The notes under the pieces were generated by a model. The model did no database searches. It was not told where the DNA came from and saw nothing but the letters and a program-made list of their open reading frames with translations. A DNA stretch of 64,000 nucleotides from BQJU01 sp965229635. Lineage in GTDB: Bacteria > Bacteroidota > Bacteroidia > Chitinophagales > Saprospiraceae. Both the position numbers and the translations under genes were made by a program. Location of the stretch: the NCBI GenBank assembly GCA_965229635.1, contig OZ245894.1:7564001-7628000 (forward strand), in the 5' to 3' direction. Positions within the stretch are counted from its first letter, which is position 1, and each line of letters begins with the position of its first letter. Positions 15,984-23,026 of the stretch are shown here, in pieces.

Positions 15984-18182
15984 TTAGTTGGCCATATCCG
16001 ACAAAAACTTGATGCGCATCAACTGAATTTCTTCCAGGTTGATATCGTCATCTTTCAGTTCGTTGTACGCCGTGTCGATCGAGTCTGTATCCGCTTCCAT
16101 GAAGTAATCGGTGATGTCTTCGCGGCTGTATTCGTCTACATTATCTTCGATGTAATAATCGATATTGACGCGGGTACCGGAGGTCACGATGGCGTCCAGC
16201 TCGTCCATCAGTTCTTCCATACTGATGTTATTGGAAGAAGCGAGGTCTTCCAGTGGAATCTTGCGGTCGATACCCTGAATGATATTCACCTTGATCTTCG
16301 ATTTATTCGCCACCTGCTTCATCACGAATTCAGTGGGCCGAATGATATCATTCTCCTCAACATATTCGCTGATCAGTTTGAGGAATGGTCGACCATAACG
16401 CATTGCCTTGCCCTTACTTACGCCTTGAATATGGGCCAGATCATCCATGCTAATGGGATACTGGGTAGCCATATCCTCCAAAGAAGGATCCTGGAAGATG
16501 ACAAAAGGTGGAACGCCCTGGCGCTTGGCTTCCTTGCGGCGGAGGTCTTTGAGCAGCTTCATCAGCGCCTCATCAAGTACTGCGGTCTTGGGTACCGGCT
16601 CGTTCATCTCTGCCGTTTCCTCTTCAAAGTTGTGATTCATCGGAATCTGAACGGAATGCGGCTTCTTCTGGAATTTGCGGCCCTTATCGGTCATCTTAAG
16701 CAGGCCGTATGTTTCAATGTCTTTATACAACAGGTCATTGAGCAAGGCCTGGCGGAATACCGAACTCCAAAAGGTAAAGTCGTGCTCTTTACCCAGTCCG
16801 TAAGAATCCTTCTGATCAAATTTATAGTCCTTGATTTCTTTGGTGCCTTTACCCATCACGTAGTCGATGAGGGTTTTGATGCCAAAGTTTTCGTCGAGGT
16901 CTTCTACCACTCTTAACGCCAGCGCCATTTCTTGCTGCACTTCCACCTTTTCCTTCGGATGGCGGCAATTGTCGCACATGTCGTTGCAGTTGGCTTCATC
17001 GTATTGTTCACCAAAATAATGCAACAGAAAACGTCTGCGACAAGAAGTCGTTTCGGCGTAAGCCATCACTTCCTGCATCAATTGCGTCCCCATTTCGCGC
17101 TCGGCAACGGGCTTATCGCGCAGGAATTTCTCCAGGCGCAGGATATCGGCGTAGGAATAAAAAGCAACACACTTGCCTTCCAGACCATCACGACCGGCAC
17201 GGCCCGTTTCCTGGTAATAATTTTCAATGCTCTTGGGAATATCGTAATGGATTACAAAACGTACATCCGGCTTATCGATCCCCATACCAAAGGCGATGGT
17301 CGCCACGATCACGTCCAGCTCTTCCATCAGGAAATCATCCTGGGTTTTGCTACGCGTTTTGGCATCCAGTCCGGCGTGGTATGGAGCGGCTTTGATATCG
17401 TTGACCCGCAACATTTCAGCAATCCCTTCGGCTGATTTACGGCTTTGTACATAAATGATGCCCGACTTGTCCGGCATACCCTTAATGATCTGCACAATGC
17501 TCTTGATCGTTTGCTCCTTTTTGCCCTTGGGACGGACTTCGTAGTACAGGTTATCGCGGTTGAAGGACGAGATGTAGGTATTTTCCTCATCCATATCCAG
17601 GTTCTTCACAATGTCGGACTGAACCTTGGGCGTCGCGGTTGCCGTCAGGGCCACCACGGGAATATCGGACCCGATGGCATCGAGCATAGCCCGTATGCGG
17701 CGATATTCAGGTCGGAAGTCGTGCCCCCATTCAGAAATACAGTGGGCTTCGTCAACTGCGACAAAAGATATATCGACCTGTTTGAAGAATTCGATATTTT
17801 CATCCTTGGTTAAAGTTTCCGGCGCGATGAAGAGCAGCTTGGTTTTTCCATCTGTGATATCACTTTTAACCTGCTTCATTTGCGCTTTGGTCAATGAAGA
17901 ATTCAAAAAGTGGGCAACCTCATCGTTTTGGCTATAGCCGCGAATGGAATCCACCTGATTTTTCATCAGTGCAATTAGGGGAGAAATGATGATGGCCGTT
18001 CCATCCAGCATCAAGGCGGGGAGCTGGTAGCAAAGGGATTTCCCTCCGCCGGTTGGCATGATTACAAAAGTATCTTTCCCGGCTAAAACACTCTTAATAA
18101 TTGCTTCCTGAGTTCCTTTAAACCCATCAAATCCAAAATACTTTTGCAAGGAATCATGCAAAGTTTCTTTCGTCACTGTCAT
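15984..18182 (-). CDS. recQ: ATP-dependent DNA helicase RecQ
   Basis: 3'-5' superfamily 2 helicase of 732 residues acting in recombination and replication-fork repair. The Walker A block is MPTGGGKSLCYQLP (about residues 41-54) and Walker B is DEAHCISEWGHDFRPEY. Motifs V and VI are VIVATIAFGMGIDKPDVRFV and YYQETGRAGRDG. A RecQ zinc domain follows with cysteines in SCRRRFLLHYF and CNDMCDNCRHP, then the winged-helix RQC region. An HRDC domain lies at about 535-615 (LLKDLRRKEAKRQGVPPFVIF, HIQGVSKGKAMRYG). A helix-turn-helix C-terminal extension of about 110 residues with an acidic tail completes the protein, as in longer Bacteroidota RecQ. The ATG at 18182 is chosen over a TTG at 18191. Confidence 0.97.
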   Translation of the reverse strand: MTVTKETLHDSLQKYFGFDGFKGTQEAIIKSVLAGKDTFVIMPTGGGKSLCYQLPALMLDGTAIIISPLIALMKNQVDSIRGYSQNDEVAHFLNSSLTKAQMKQVKSDITDGKTKLLFIAPETLTKDENIEFFKQVDISFVAVDEAHCISEWGHDFRPEYRRIRAMLDAIGSDIPVVALTATATPKVQSDIVKNLDMDEENTYISSFNRDNLYYEVRPKGKKEQTIKSIVQIIKGMPDKSGIIYVQSRKSAEGIAEMLRVNDIKAAPYHAGLDAKTRSKTQDDFLMEELDVIVATIAFGMGIDKPDVRFVIHYDIPKSIENYYQETGRAGRDGLEGKCVAFYSYADILRLEKFLRDKPVAEREMGTQLMQEVMAYAETTSCRRRFLLHYFGEQYDEANCNDMCDNCRHPKEKVEVQQEMALALRVVEDLDENFGIKTLIDYVMGKGTKEIKDYKFDQKDSYGLGKEHDFTFWSSVFRQALLNDLLYKDIETYGLLKMTDKGRKFQKKPHSVQIPMNHNFEEETAEMNEPVPKTAVLDEALMKLLKDLRRKEAKRQGVPPFVIFQDPSLEDMATQYPISMDDLAHIQGVSKGKAMRYGRPFLKLISEYVEENDIIRPTEFVMKQVANKSKIKVNIIQGIDRKIPLEDLASSNNISMEELMDELDAIVTSGTRVNIDYYIEDNVDEYSREDITDYFMEADTDSIDTAYNELKDDDINLEEIQLMRIKFLSDMAN

Positions 18183-18486
18183 GGCTCTCAATTCTAAGAC
18201 TTGAAATTTTACTTAAATTTGCGACCTTACGCGCTATATTTTTGCAAACGATTAGATCGTAAGGCCTTTTCCTCAAAAAATGTATATCTGCGCCAATAAA
18301 TTTAGTTTTTGCATTTGTTTGGCCAATTTGGCAATCACCAGAATAAAAGGCCATGTGAAAAAACACTACGCGTGCTTAAATTTAGCAAAAAAATAGGGCA
18401 AATTCATTTATAACGTTATTTTTTTCAGGGAGTTGTGCAAAATCGCCCCCTCCCGAAAAAAGCCGTTAAAAATACAAAAAACTGTG
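18183..18486. other. Divergent intergenic region between recQ and kdsD
   Basis: About 300 bp without a gene. AT-rich, with two perfect matches to the -7 consensus TAnnTTTG on the plus strand: TAAATTTG at 18214-18221 and TATTTTTG at 18237-18244. A good -33 element at 19-21 bp is absent for both. CCTTACG at 18225-18231 and CGTAAGG at 18258-18264 form a short inverted repeat around the second box. These may drive kdsD; no terminator or small RNA could be supported. Confidence 0.4.
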
Positions 18487-19455
18487 GTGAAATCCGAAAA
18501 TCTGATCATAAAAACCGCATTGCAGACCCTGGAAATTGAAGCCAACACGGTGCTTACTCTAAAAAAGAGCATCAATTCGGCTTTTGAAGCTTGTTTAGAG
18601 GCCATTTTTTCCTCTCCCGGGCGCGTTGTGGTCACCGGAGTCGGGAAAAGTGCGCTGATCGCCCAAAAGATCGTAGCCACCTTCAATTCTACAGGCACCC
18701 CTTCCCTATTTATGCACGCGGCCGATGCCATTCACGGTGATTTGGGCATGATTCGGGAAGATGATCTGGTGCTATGCCTCTCTAAAAGCGGTGAAACGGC
18801 GGAAATCAAAGTATTGGTACCTCTGCTCAAAGGCATGGGCAATCGACTGATCGGCATGGTGAGCAATCCGGATTCCTACCTGGGCAGACAGGCCGACTTT
18901 GTGATCCATACGCCCGTCCCCTTTGAGGCTGACCCCAACAACCTGGCCCCCACCGCCAGTACTACCGCACAAGCAGCCATGGGTGATGCTATGGCTACAG
19001 CGCTACTAGCTATGCGAGGCTTTTCATCCAATGACTTTGCCCGCTTTCATCCGGGAGGAGCACTGGGCAAACAATTGTACCTCCGGGTCCGGGACGTCTA
19101 TCCACACAACGAACGTCCGGTGGTACATTCCGGTGAAAATCTACGCAATACCATCCTCGAAATGACCTCCAAATGCCTGGGGGCTACCGCAGTAGTGGAC
19201 GACCACGAAAACCTGCTCGGCATCATCACCGATGGTGACCTGCGCCGGATGCTGGAACGCACGACCGACCTCAGTCAGATCACCGCCGCCGACCTGATGA
19301 GCCGCAACCCAAAGACCGTTGATCACGAAGAGATGGCCGTGCGGGCGCTGAATATACTGGAAGAGTACAGCATTACTCAGCTGATTGTGCTGGAAGAAGG
19401 ACGCTATGTGGGCATGATTCATTTGCATAATTTGATCAAAGAAGGGTTGGTTTGA
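18487..19455 (+). CDS. kdsD: Arabinose-5-phosphate isomerase (KpsF/GutQ family)
   Basis: Converts ribulose-5-phosphate to arabinose-5-phosphate (EC 5.3.1.13), the first step towards Kdo in lipopolysaccharide. The N-terminal SIS domain has the blocks VVVTGVGKSALIAQKI, HGDLGMI, CLSKSGETAEIKVLVPLLK and PTASTTAQAAMGDAMATAL. Then FARFHPGGALGKQLYLRV leads into two CBS domains (MTSKCLGATAVVD ... GIITDGDLRRML and DLMSRNPKTVDHEEMAVRALNILEEYSITQLIVL). Length is about 322 residues. No ATG exists near the N-terminus; the frame opens with TTG at 18433, and GTG codons occur at 18484 and 18487. The GTG at 18487 gives the normal family N-terminus (KSENLIIKTALQTLEIEA), so a GTG start is likely. Confidence 0.93.
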   Translation: MKSENLIIKTALQTLEIEANTVLTLKKSINSAFEACLEAIFSSPGRVVVTGVGKSALIAQKIVATFNSTGTPSLFMHAADAIHGDLGMIREDDLVLCLSKSGETAEIKVLVPLLKGMGNRLIGMVSNPDSYLGRQADFVIHTPVPFEADPNNLAPTASTTAQAAMGDAMATALLAMRGFSSNDFARFHPGGALGKQLYLRVRDVYPHNERPVVHSGENLRNTILEMTSKCLGATAVVDDHENLLGIITDGDLRRMLERTTDLSQITAADLMSRNPKTVDHEEMAVRALNILEEYSITQLIVLEEGRYVGMIHLHNLIKEGLV

Positions 19456-19457
19456 GT

Positions 19458-19565
19458 GGAGACTGAGGAGATGGTTGAGACGGGGGAGGCAGTTGAGACG
19501 GGGGGACTTGGAGAGGGGGAGAGGGATCGACTTCGCTGAGCTTCGTCGATTGAAGGGATTTGCAG
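19458..19565 (+). repeat. Dispersed repeat family A, copy 2
   Basis: Shares with copy 1 (7941-8075) the two tandem GTTGAGACGGGGGAG units and the TTCGTCGATTGAA block. It lacks a clear version of the GATGTTGCAAACATC palindrome. It begins 3 bp after the kdsD stop codon. The remaining sequence up to 19744 shows no gene. Confidence 0.65.
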
Positions 19566-19744
19566 AGGTCGGGGCATTGGGAGCGATCATAAGTGCAAAA
19601 GGGTTTGTATTTTTAGAGCAAATAAATTTATCCTTTGATTTTCACTTTGACCTTGTCAGCATTCATCCATTTCGGTTTCGTAAATCTTACGTGCCCGCTT
19701 TTGCTGAGCTTGGAAAGATATACATTGTTAGCGGTTAGGCATTT

Positions 19745-20089
19745 TTAATATAAGTTCTCTAACCCAAATTCACCCAAGGTTTGGGCAATAGGCAGGGTCT
19801 TTAACCCAAGTTCTGTTAACCGATATTCTACTCTTGGCGGAATTTCTGGGTAGGCTTTTTTATGTATCAATTTATGCTCTCTTAAATAGTTTAATTCCTG
19901 TATAAGCATTTTTTCACTTATGCCTTTAACTTTTCGTTTTATTTCTCCGTAACGCATTACATTTTCTCCAATTTCAAACAAAATAAGCAGTGTCCACTTC
20001 CCGCCTAAAAGCCTTAATGTCTTTCTTACAGGACAGTTGTCACCACAGTATTCATTCGTTTTTAAATTTTGTTCAATATTTTTTTTCAT
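19745..20089 (-). CDS. HxlR-family winged-helix transcriptional regulator
   Basis: 114-residue DNA-binding protein of the HxlR/YodB/HypR family, which act as dimers and often sense electrophiles or redox stress through an N-terminal cysteine. Family blocks are CPVRKTLRLLGGKWTLLILFEI, MRYGEIKRKVKGISEKMLIQELNYLREHKLIHKK and PRVEYRLTELGLKTLPI. The N-terminal part has two cysteines (C15 and C19 in EYCGDNCPVR), matching the usual conserved Cys before the first helix. Start is ATG at 20089. It is AT-richer than the surrounding genes and divergent from a secreted-protein relic and an MBL hydrolase. The promoters of the two sides overlap (see 20143-20178), so autoregulation and control of the divergent genes are likely. 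Confidence 0.93.
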   Translation of the reverse strand: MKKNIEQNLKTNEYCGDNCPVRKTLRLLGGKWTLLILFEIGENVMRYGEIKRKVKGISEKMLIQELNYLREHKLIHKKAYPEIPPRVEYRLTELGLKTLPIAQTLGEFGLENLY

Positions 20090-20116
20090 TGATAATCAGT
20101 AATTCTAACTTTTTAG

Positions 20117-20160
20117 TAGGTACCTAACTATTAGGTGAGTACTTGTACAAAAGTAAGTAC
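20117..20160. promoter_or_regulatory. Candidate HxlR operators
   Basis: Two palindromes lie in the divergent region: TAGGTACCTA at 20117-20126, and GTACTT-N10-AAGTAC at 20139-20160. The second covers the -33 region of the plus promoter and the -7 box of the minus promoter. HxlR-type regulators bind inverted repeats of this general kind, so this is a reasonable but untested operator. Confidence 0.5.
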
Positions 20161-20173
20161 ACCTGTAAATTTG
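20143..20173 (+). promoter_or_regulatory. Putative promoter, rightward
   Basis: TTG at 20143-20145, a 20-bp spacer and TAAATTTG at 20166-20173 match the Bacteroidota -33/-7 consensus exactly. It faces the secreted-protein relic (ATG at 20204) and the MBL hydrolase. Confidence 0.6.
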
Positions 20174-20178
20174 TGCAA
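20148..20178 (-). promoter_or_regulatory. Putative promoter, leftward (HxlR gene)
   Basis: On the minus strand, TTG at 20178-20176, a 20-bp spacer and TACTTTTG at 20155-20148 match the consensus exactly. It overlaps almost completely with the rightward promoter at 20143-20173, so both cannot be occupied at once. Confidence 0.6.
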
Positions 20179-20203
20179 GTTTTTAACCAGTAAAAGTGAA
20201 GTC

Positions 20204-20448
20204 ATGAAACCCATTATTTTATCGGTAGCTTTATTTCTTTCTACTTGTATTGCTGCTTTGGCTCAATCGGATGCCAGTGAAGTACTACAAATGCTCAAGG
20301 AGATACTGCGATAGTTTATAAAACTATTAAAGTCAAATTTTCGAACAGTAAAGAACCAATGGTCATGGCTTCTACTACAATTTTGGTTTTAGATGACAGC
20401 CGTTGGCAAATTGTCGCTTCGCAAGCCACTCCCGTAGTAGATAATTGA
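20204..20448 (+). pseudogene. Remnant of a secreted SnoaL/DUF4440-like protein
   Basis: An ATG at 20204 opens a signal peptide (MKPIILSVALFLSTCIAALAQ) and about 16 more residues before a TAG at 20312-20314. In another frame, from about 20290, the sequence continues as GDTAIVYKTIKVKFSNSKE, MVMASTTILVLDDSRWQIVASQATPVVDN and a stop at 20446-20448. That ending (W-x-I-V-A-S-Q-A-T-P-V) is typical of the last strand of secreted SnoaL-like/DUF4440 proteins, normally about 150 residues long. So the middle has been lost and the two ends are out of frame. It sits directly under the rightward promoter, 20 bp before the MBL gene. The family name is from the C-terminal motif only. Confidence 0.65.
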
Positions 20449-20467
20449 TCGGAAAAAAGTAAACAAC

Positions 20468-21235
20468 ATGAATATACAACAAATAAGAAACGCCACTATT
20501 GTGATCGAATATGCCGGAAAAAAAATATTGGTAGACCCCATGTTTTCAGATAAAGGAAGTCTTCCCACTACACCCATTCCGGCAAAAACCTGGAACTTTA
20601 AAAGAAATCCACTTCACGAACTTCCTGTTTCTGTAGAAGAAATTATAAAGGATCTTGACTTTGTGTTTTTGAGCCACTTGCATTTTGATCATTGGGACAA
20701 GGCGGCTGCAGAGGCTTTGCCTAAAGACATAAAAATTTTTGTACAGGATGAGGCAGACAAAAAGAGAATAGAAAAATCTGGCTTTATCAATGTAGAAATA
20801 CTTACCGGGAATTCGTCTTTCGGCGGTATTACATTAAGCCGCACCAAGGCACAGCACGGAAGAGGCTTTATACTAAAATTAGCAGGTAAAGTATCCGGAT
20901 TAGTCTTAAAACATCCTTCTGAAAAAACGCTGTATTTGGTAGCCGATACGGTTTGGTATGAAGGCGTACGGGAGGAAATTCAAAAACATAAACCTGATGT
21001 GATGGTAGTCAATGGCGGGGACAATCAATTCTTTTTCGGAGGACAAGTAATTATGGGTAAGCAGGATATTTATAAGGTACATCAAGCCGCTCAAGATGCT
21101 ACCATAGTGGTGAGTCACATGGAAGGCGTAAACCATAATACCCTCAGTCGTGCAGAGTTGAGAAACTTTATTAATGAAAAAAATATAAAAGCGCGTGTGT
21201 TGGTTCCTGATGATGGTGAAGCCTACACATTTTAA
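20468..21235 (+). CDS. MBL-fold metal-dependent hydrolase (UlaG-like)
   Basis: 255-residue cytoplasmic protein of the metallo-beta-lactamase superfamily. The metal-binding motif is H70-x-H72-x-D74-H75 (FLSHLHFDHWD). Further ligands are in KAQHGRGF, LVADTVWYEG and SHMEGVNHN. The opening MNIQQIRNATIVIEYAGKKILVDPMFSD is typical of the L-ascorbate-6-phosphate lactonase-like branch of small-molecule hydrolases. The substrate is unknown. The gene is AT-rich like the HxlR gene and intact, though it lies between two decayed genes, so it may be the surviving part of an HxlR-controlled set often found in Bacteroidota. Confidence 0.9.
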   Translation: MNIQQIRNATIVIEYAGKKILVDPMFSDKGSLPTTPIPAKTWNFKRNPLHELPVSVEEIIKDLDFVFLSHLHFDHWDKAAAEALPKDIKIFVQDEADKKRIEKSGFINVEILTGNSSFGGITLSRTKAQHGRGFILKLAGKVSGLVLKHPSEKTLYLVADTVWYEGVREEIQKHKPDVMVVNGGDNQFFFGGQVIMGKQDIYKVHQAAQDATIVVSHMEGVNHNTLSRAELRNFINEKNIKARVLVPDDGEAYTF

Positions 21236-21247
21236 TAAAAAAAGTAA

Positions 21248-21673
21248 AAAAATGAAAAGAAACTTGCTTATCCAACACCTGAGGCAATGCCCATAGGATG
21301 GATAGCTTCCAGAGACGTCAGTGCTTTTGTGGTTGAAGCGATATACAACTCAAGTCTAAAATCCGACAGTTTTCAGATAAGTGGATTGGAAAACTTAAAA
21401 GGAAATGCTTTGGCAGAACAGTTTTCTAAAGGTGTTGGTGTGGAAATCAGTTATTACGAACAACCCGCCAAAGAATTTGGAGAAATCTTGAAGCCTTGGG
21501 TTGGGGAAGAAGGAGCTACCGGAGTTGCTTCTTATTATGAAGGTTTGCAGAACGCGACAGAATATCCACCAAAATACAATCCGGCTATGGAGGAGGTTTT
21601 GAAAAAACTCCCTGTAAAGATGACATCCGTTCAGGATTGGGCAAAAATGAACCGAGAAATCTTCTTGGGGTAA
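21248..21673 (+). pseudogene. C-terminal fragment of an NmrA-like NAD(P)-binding protein
   Basis: The frame is open from 21248, with the first ATG at 21287. The residues AYPTPEAMPIGWIASRDVSAFVVEAI and the following FQISGLENLKGNALAEQFSKGVGVEISYYEQ correspond to the C-terminal half of NmrA/atypical SDR proteins (usually 280-300 residues). The N-terminal Rossmann fold with its GxxGxxG motif is missing, and an in-frame TAA at 21245 closes the frame upstream. A short unrelated frame starting at the ATG at 21252 ends after 14 codons. It follows the MBL gene by 12 bp. A shortened functional product is possible but would lack the cofactor site, so I call it a remnant. Confidence 0.7.
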
Positions 21674-21742
21674 TTAAACTTGATAATATAGTGTGTCCTT
21701 TCGAGGGTGCTCTATGCTTACCGCTAACACGATAGGTACCTG

Positions 21743-21972
21743 GACCTGGAAATCGAACGGTTTGAGCAAAGCCAACAGATAGGGGGCAAGGGCAAAGGGT
21801 TTTCTTTTGTATTTTGAACCTTTTGGATAATGCTGAATCCCAATTCGACCTCAGCCTAAGCAAAAAAATCGTAGAATTGCTGGATGGAAGTTCATCAATC
21901 CAATCAGAACCTGGAAGTGGCAGTACCTTCACCATCAAGGTACTGGCACACCCTGATTCGCATGGTGTTTAA
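21743..21972 (+). pseudogene. Degenerate C-terminus of a sensor histidine kinase
   Basis: Three frames carry pieces of a histidine kinase ATPase domain. DLEIERFEQSQQI starts at 21743, resembling the coiled linker. YFEPFG at 21810-21827 is the F-box (usually FEPFY). From 21832, AESQFDLSLSKKIVELLDG and IQSEPGSGSTFTIKVL match the G2-box end of HATPase_c (LGLSLSKxIVELxGGxIxxxSExGxGSTF), ending at a TAA at 21970-21972. The conserved histidine, N-box and G1-box are absent. The stop codon of the relic overlaps the start of the following lipoprotein gene (ATG at 21962). Confidence 0.6.
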
Positions 21973-23026
21973 GCTGTTGCGTCGTACACTGTTTTCACTA
22001 TTAATCCTCCGTTTATTTAGTTGCCAGGAGCCACAACACAAAGTGCCCCTCTCCCCTACCCCTGCCTTTTATCATTGGCAAACGCACCTGTCGCTGACTG
22101 CTTCGGAGCGAGCATATCTTGATTCGTTGGGTTTGCGGCGGCTTTACGCCAAATTTTTCGACGTAGACTGGGATGCAGGTTCCCAATCGGCACTACCATT
22201 GGCACAAATTCGGATCGATACACAACATTTGGACGGATTGGAAATTGTCCCTACCATCTTTATCACCAATCGCTGCATGATCAATTTGCCGAAAGGCGAA
22301 ATTGGCGAACTGGCAAAAAACATCAATGACTTGATCCACCGCCTGGGTGGACAGCTTACTTCATGGCAACCCCGGGAAATTCAGCTGGACTGCGACTGGT
22401 CGAGCAAGAGCCGGGATAAGTATTTTGAGCTTATACAGCAACTGCGCCAACTCAATACCAACTGGTCGATCACTTTTTCTTCCACCATCCGTTTGCACCA
22501 GCTAAAATATGCTGAGCAGACTGGCATTCCACCGGTCGACCGCGGCATGTTGATGTTTTACAATATGGGTGACCTGGAAGACTGGAATGAGCCAAATTCC
22601 ATTCTCAATCTCGAAAAAGCAGAACCATACCTTACGGAAAACTATACCCTTCCCCTTGATTTAGCTCTTCCCATATTCCATTGGGGTGTCATATTTCGGG
22701 AAAGCGAACTGGTACACCTCAGCACAGCACTGGAAGCTTCGGCCTTGCGGGACACCCTGCGTTTTCATAAAATTGGCGAAGGAAGATTTCGCGTGCTGAA
22801 AAGTACGTATCTTGACGGCTATTATCTGTATAAAGATGATCTGATTCGTTTGGAAGGCATTGACCAATCCACCCTATTGGCGGCCAGCCAAATGCTCAGC
22901 AAACAAATGAATCAATCCGAGCCCTGGGTAGCCTTCTACCACCTGGATTCGTCAACGATAAAAAATTTCTCCTATGAAAGCCTTCGCGCTTGTATGCAGG
23001 AATTGGCCAAACCAACCACTCAATAA
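21962..23026 (+). CDS. Conserved Bacteroidota lipoprotein, TIM-barrel-like (DUF3142-type)
   Basis: 354 residues from the ATG at 21962, with a lipoprotein signal ending LRLFSC. The sequence has blocks I associate with a conserved Bacteroidota family: FYHWQTHLSLTASE, LYAKFFDVDWD, LEIVPTIFITNR, REIQLDCDWSSKSRDKYFELIQ, ITFSSTIRLHQLKYAEQTGIPPVDRGMLMFYNMG and LPLDLALPIFHWGVIF. The alternating strands ending in acidic or aromatic residues suggest a glycoside-hydrolase-like TIM barrel (D in QLDCDW, and DVDWD). No activity is known to me. The frame is open further upstream but only through the histidine-kinase relic. Its end overlaps the next gene by 53 bp, and the two are probably a functional pair. 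Confidence 0.72.
   Translation: MVFKLLRRTLFSLLILRLFSCQEPQHKVPLSPTPAFYHWQTHLSLTASERAYLDSLGLRRLYAKFFDVDWDAGSQSALPLAQIRIDTQHLDGLEIVPTIFITNRCMINLPKGEIGELAKNINDLIHRLGGQLTSWQPREIQLDCDWSSKSRDKYFELIQQLRQLNTNWSITFSSTIRLHQLKYAEQTGIPPVDRGMLMFYNMGDLEDWNEPNSILNLEKAEPYLTENYTLPLDLALPIFHWGVIFRESELVHLSTALEASALRDTLRFHKIGEGRFRVLKSTYLDGYYLYKDDLIRLEGIDQSTLLAASQMLSKQMNQSEPWVAFYHLDSSTIKNFSYESLRACMQELAKPTTQ

Noticed and set aside
15930..16916. Plus-strand open frame of 328 codons
   Set aside because: Fully antisense to recQ, which has all helicase motifs. The frame is a shadow of codon bias.
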